Translations under genes and position numbers: made by a program | Assembly: GCF_047495875.1 (NCBI RefSeq) | Contig: NC_092462.1 | Location: 29,838,523-29,902,522 of the forward strand | Origin: Pithys albifrons albifrons | Taxonomy: Eukaryota > Chordata > Aves > Passeriformes > Thamnophilidae | Reading direction: 5' to 3' | Length of the DNA: 64,000 nt | Shown: one piece after another, positions 59,982-64,000 of the stretch | How positions within the stretch are numbered: position 1 is the first letter of the stretch | Layout of the letters: each line of letters starts with the position of its first letter | The notes under the pieces: generated by a model | What the model was told of the DNA's origin: nothing | The model's database searches: none | The model's input: only the letters and a program-made list of their open reading frames with translations

Positions 59982-62861
59982 GTAAGTTCTTATTTTCATG
60001 GTCTTCAGTGCTAACCTAACTGTCTCTCCTGTGTTCTTTTCATCCTTTTCTGTCATTTTTGATAAAGATGTGTTGTAACACATTTGTTTCTGCTAACAGC
60101 TATGTCACAAATGATAATGCTGTTCAATCCAGCCCTAATGGCAAATGCAGCCTTGCTTCTTGTTTCCATAGCACTGTCTGGTGCTTTTGGGCCACCACAT
60201 GTGCTTTTGCAGTCACACAGTGAATTGTACTGGGAAACTGATGGAAGTTGTAACAACTTGGTCAGAGGGAAACCTGTTCTGTCTCACTGTGGGGCTGAAG
60301 GGAATGAGAAATGGGAATGAGGTTCTGAGGTGATTGTTTCTGGTGGCAATGCTGGCTCAAGTGGGCTGTGCTTGCCACTGACATCAGTTCAACAGTTCAA
60401 AAAACAAGTGTGAAAATAGTGAGTGTTACAGAAATGTAATTTTTTTTTGTAAGATTTCCTCATTGTCGCAGAATTGGATGTTTCTATGGCAGTTTCAGGC
60501 AAAGAACCATCTTGCTATATTGTACTCTGTTAAAAAATGTAGTAGTACTGCTCCATTGTTACATCTGGCAAATTGATCTTGCTACATGAATAGAAAGTCT
60601 TTGCTATTAAGTAATTAATCTAATTTAACTAACAAAACTGCCCTACTGCAGTTTTACAGCTAAAGCAGAATGGAATAACAACACCTGCTTCTTTAAGCCT
60701 TATCACAGTTTGAGATGTGCAATGGAAATGTTCAAACCTTAATATAATTCTGTACAAAAGTTACTCTTGTGTGTTGTTTTTTGGACTGATTCTTTTATCA
60801 TCTTCACGGCTTGCATTTTAATTTAGTAAATGCCAGAAAAAAAGTGGAGGAGAGCCTCACATAGCTACTAAAGCAGAGAGCTGTAGAACAGAGAAAACTG
60901 GAATCCCAGACTTAAACATCACTTCCTGACAGCTGCTCCAGCTGTAGGTTTGCATTTGTTCTGCGATTGCTTTGAGCCACAGGGCAGAGCCAGAGTTGCA
61001 GGCCAGGGGGGGCCCACAAGTTGCAAAACAAAACTTCTGAATGGTTTCTTTTGGTCACTTGTAAATATTGTATCAATTCTTTTTTTCTGATTAGAGATTC
61101 CAATTGACCTTATTTAATAGATGCTGCTAAAGAATACGATCCTGGTTCTAAAACTGTCCTAGAGACAGATAGCATTATTGGATCCATGCTGTAACTTCCA
61201 AAATTGCATCTCCAATTAATGAAAGAAAAGAAAGAAAAAAACCTTATTACACTGAAGATAAAAGCCAGCTTCCAACAGCAGTAAGCCATGATTGACGATC
61301 ATTCTAATTAGAAAAGCTTCTTGTCAAAATGTGCTAAAATCAGACTTTTCTGAACAGTAATGAGACTGGCCTAAGTTTATAATAAGACTTTAATGTAATG
61401 CCATAGATTCAGCTTACTAGCTCACTATCCTTCTCAAATTTGAGTTGGGATGAGCTGAAGGACAGATTTTGTTCTGGTGAAAGAATCTGTAGGTGTCAGT
61501 GTGTATGTCACTCAAATCAGTAAAATGTTGTCTAAGGTGCTCTGCAGAACAGGTAGCACAGTCCTGTGCTGGTAGGAGCGTTTGGGGGGCACTGTGATGT
61601 TATCTGGTTCTGGGGCCATGTTGACATACAGGGTTTTCTTTACTGTGCTTTATTGCATAGTCTGGGAAGCCTCTGAGATGTGGGGTCTGGCCATAAATTT
61701 GTGCTGCCACATACACCCAGATCAGTGTTAGATCTGTTCCAAAATGAACCTGAAGCTTTCTTGATACTTTTCTTTTGACCCCAGTTTGGTTTAGCAGCTT
61801 TTTAAAAACTGAAACATCCGTAGTTCCATAGTATTCAAAACTGTAGGTGAATAAACTATGAAGGAGGACGGAGAGAGGTACAGTAAGACACATCACTAAC
61901 AAATGTGTAGGCAAACTATTGGATGAAGTTTTCTGATTTTACACAACATAATTTTGATCATGTTTTAAGCTGAGAGTTTTCTGAATCTGACTGAGGACAT
62001 TATCTATTTAGCATTATAGGAAGAAAACAATATTTCTTCAAAATTTTGAGCAGGATATCATCTCCAAGTCTGTCCATAAAAACTTGTATTTGTAAATATC
62101 TTGGAGCTTAGGAAAGCCAGTATTAAAGCAGGAGGAGGGATGGCTCAGCAATGTCCTTGAAAAGTTAAGACTGCATAGAGATAGAAAGACTAGGGATGTG
62201 GTAAGAAAGGGAATTAATAAAAGGGAAGGAATTGTCCAGATAGCAATTGATTATGCATTAACAACACATTGTAATCACATAATTGGTCTGAGATTACAAA
62301 TCACATAGTCAGTCAGTGTCTTCTGTGAGTCAGGAGAAAGTAAATAAGAAACTGGTTTGCAGGCAGACTCGTGACTTGATGGTGAGAAAGAAACTGCTGG
62401 AGCTGCTTCTAAAAGTAGATGAGCATGTAGGGTTGACATGACAAATGTTGGCACAAGTCTAAAAGGACATTGCTCTGTATGAAACAAAAAGTAAAACCAT
62501 TCTTGCCCTTTCAGAATGTGAACTCATTCATTTCCGTACTTCTCAGATTTTTTTTTCATTGATGTTGCATTACTAAGTAAAATTCTGTAATGTAGTCTCT
62601 ATATGTGCAATGTTTTATAGGCCTGCTTATAGAGTGTTCTGTTGGTAATCTAAAATGGTAATCCTGTTTACACCATACACCTTTGTGAATGTTTTAAAAT
62701 GTTTTTTTATTTAAAGAGGTGAAATTGCTTCCAGCGGCTACTCTCTATCTTAGTGCTTAAGAAACACAATTTTGTAAAGCCATTTGTGCTCTACTTCATA
62801 GCAAAAATAAGAGCTTTCTAAACTTTACAGATTTTAGCAGCTGCATGTGGCACTTCTAACT
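59982..62861 (+). other. FHIP1A: Intron after coding exon 2 (left part)
   Basis: Begins with a consensus gtaagt donor. I looked for the next FHIP exon, which should continue the frame after TYFCP, and did not find it before 64000, so this intron exceeds 4 kb. No other gene or named repeat is seen before the LTR at 62862. Confidence 0.7.
62857..62861. repeat. Target-site duplication of the 63-kb LTR, left copy
   Basis: TAACT, repeated at 63622-63626. Confidence 0.8.
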
Positions 62862-63621
62862 TGAGCTGGTTTAAAGGTAAACCTGCAGGAGAAATGAACC
62901 TGACTCAAGAGAGATTACAAGTCAGAGTTACAATTTACTAGAAAGGTTACAATAAATACAATTATACAGAGAAAAACAATGGTTTTAACCCACAACAACC
63001 AGGTGCGTAACCCAGCAGCCTGGGACATAAACAGAACGGTGTTCATTAGCTCCTGTGCTGAGCCCCACGTGGTCCTCCTGAGCGCAAAGTAAAAGGACAG
63101 GAGAAAACCTTTTGGTGACGATGATGGTCACAATCTGGTCAAGAGTGGCAGTTGCAGTCCTGTCAAGGTTCTGGTCCCCCTCTGGATCCAATGAGTGGCC
63201 CCCCAAGTCCCCAGACCCCAAGATTATATATGCTCAGGTTCAAGTGGGAATGCCCAGTGCCTCCCCCATGGCAGGGAGTCTCGCAATTAGTGATTTACTT
63301 TGTGAATCATGGGATATTTTTGGAATTGTTGATGACCCATCAGCAGACATGGCCCCTCAGGCTGGGTGTGAAGGTGCTGGTGCCTCCCTGGAGGGGAGTT
63401 ATCATGGCTGAGTCATTGGTGTGAAAAAAAAAACACTTCCCTGTCTCACAGGGTTCTTTAACACCCAGTTTGTAGCCTGAGGTGTCAGGTGTGCCCTGGG
63501 CAGCTGCTGCAAATGGTCCATTTTTAACAGTTCATCAGAAATGACAGAGAGAGTGTAGAATACACAGTTTTGGTTACACCCACATGGCGATAAACTGGTC
63601 CCGACCACCGTAACTAGGACA
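62862..63621 (-). mobile_element. Solo LTR, 760 bp, antisense in the FHIP1A intron
   Basis: On the - strand the unit reads TGTCCTAGTT at its start (63621) and CCAGCTCA at its end (62862), giving TG...CA termini. The five-base duplication TAACT abuts both ends. A TATATAAT lies on the - strand near 63224-63231, with AT-rich poly(A)/U5-like sequence downstream. The open frames on both strands (99 and 78 codons) fall inside the LTR and are not retroviral genes. No internal region remains. The orientation is opposite to the host gene, the commoner survivor in introns because its poly(A) signal cannot cut the host transcript. Confidence 0.85.
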
Positions 63622-63626
63622 TAACT
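63622..63626. repeat. Target-site duplication of the 63-kb LTR, right copy
   Basis: TAACT, matching 62857-62861. Confidence 0.8.
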
Positions 63627-64000
63627 TCAGTAAGTCTGACAAACTAAAGAATTCAAGACATAGACTGATTGTGAGTTCACTGCTCCTTTTAGCGGAGAGT
63701 AGTATGTTTTGTTCAAGGTCAGATTCTTATGCTTAAGGACTAATACCCATATGAAGGGGAAATGTGGATAGTACACAGCTTTGAAAATCACATTGGTTCC
63801 TGAGAGGGTAAGTATGTGTTTATGAATAGCAATTAAATTTTAAGCAGACAATAGAAAATCAAGTGTGGATTAATTAACAGCTTGCAACACAAACGAATCT
63901 GAAGTTCTCTCATTGTCTGAAGCCTGGGTTTGTGAGTGGAAGTGTTTGGGTTATATAACAGGTGGTTCTACAGGCCAAGTAAGATTTCTGTAACTTTTTT
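63627..64000 (+). other. FHIP1A: Intron continues to the window edge
   Basis: No exon or repeat recognised; the next coding exon lies beyond the window. Confidence 0.6.

Noticed and set aside
62985..63424. Open frames of 78-99 codons on both strands near 63 kb
   Set aside because: They fall wholly inside the 760-bp solo LTR and resemble no retroviral protein.

Overview
The window looks like a stretch of bird nuclear genome, most probably from a passerine. It is AT-rich with almost no long open reading frames. It has one dense CpG island, CR1-type LINE fragments in both orientations (no mammalian-type SINEs or L1 seen), and several solo LTRs of the kind common in songbird genomes. The only protein-coding gene I can support is on the + strand near the right end. 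Two spliced exons (coding 57871-57972 and 59355-59981) join in phase and encode the first 243 residues of a FHIP/FAM160 (RAI16-like) protein. This is most likely FHIP1A (FAM160A1), a subunit of the FTS-Hook-FHIP complex that links early endosomes to dynein. The remaining exons lie beyond position 64000.

Layout. 1-3.8 kb: unannotated AT-rich DNA. 3.8-4.55 kb: two abutting CR1 pieces on the - strand. 4.64-6.2 kb: CpG island with GC boxes, a G-quadruplex motif, candidate splice donors and a 72-bp GC-rich minisatellite. This is the only promoter-like region in the window and the best candidate for the FHIP1A promoter. If so, the non-coding first exon is separated from the first coding exon by about 52 kb. 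6.2-57.7 kb: putative first intron with no coding signal. It holds CR1 copies (8.7-9.2, 32.7-33.0, 34.0-35.0, 42.4 and 43.0-43.5 kb), two LTR-like units at 16.6-17.9 kb, a tRNA-Gln-headed SINE-like element at 31.8-32.1 kb with perfect 13-bp target duplications, two solo LTRs at 53.0-54.6 kb, and simple repeats. 57.74-59.98 kb: leader and coding exons of the gene, with three short upstream ORFs ahead of the start codon. 62.86-63.62 kb: an antisense solo LTR in the following intron.

Boundaries of three of the solo LTRs and of the SINE-like element were set by finding TG...CA ends and/or matching target-site duplications. The FHIP1A assignment, the promoter link and the family names of the repeats rest on recognition from memory and were not checked by a search. 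The long stretches between named features showed nothing else I could defend.
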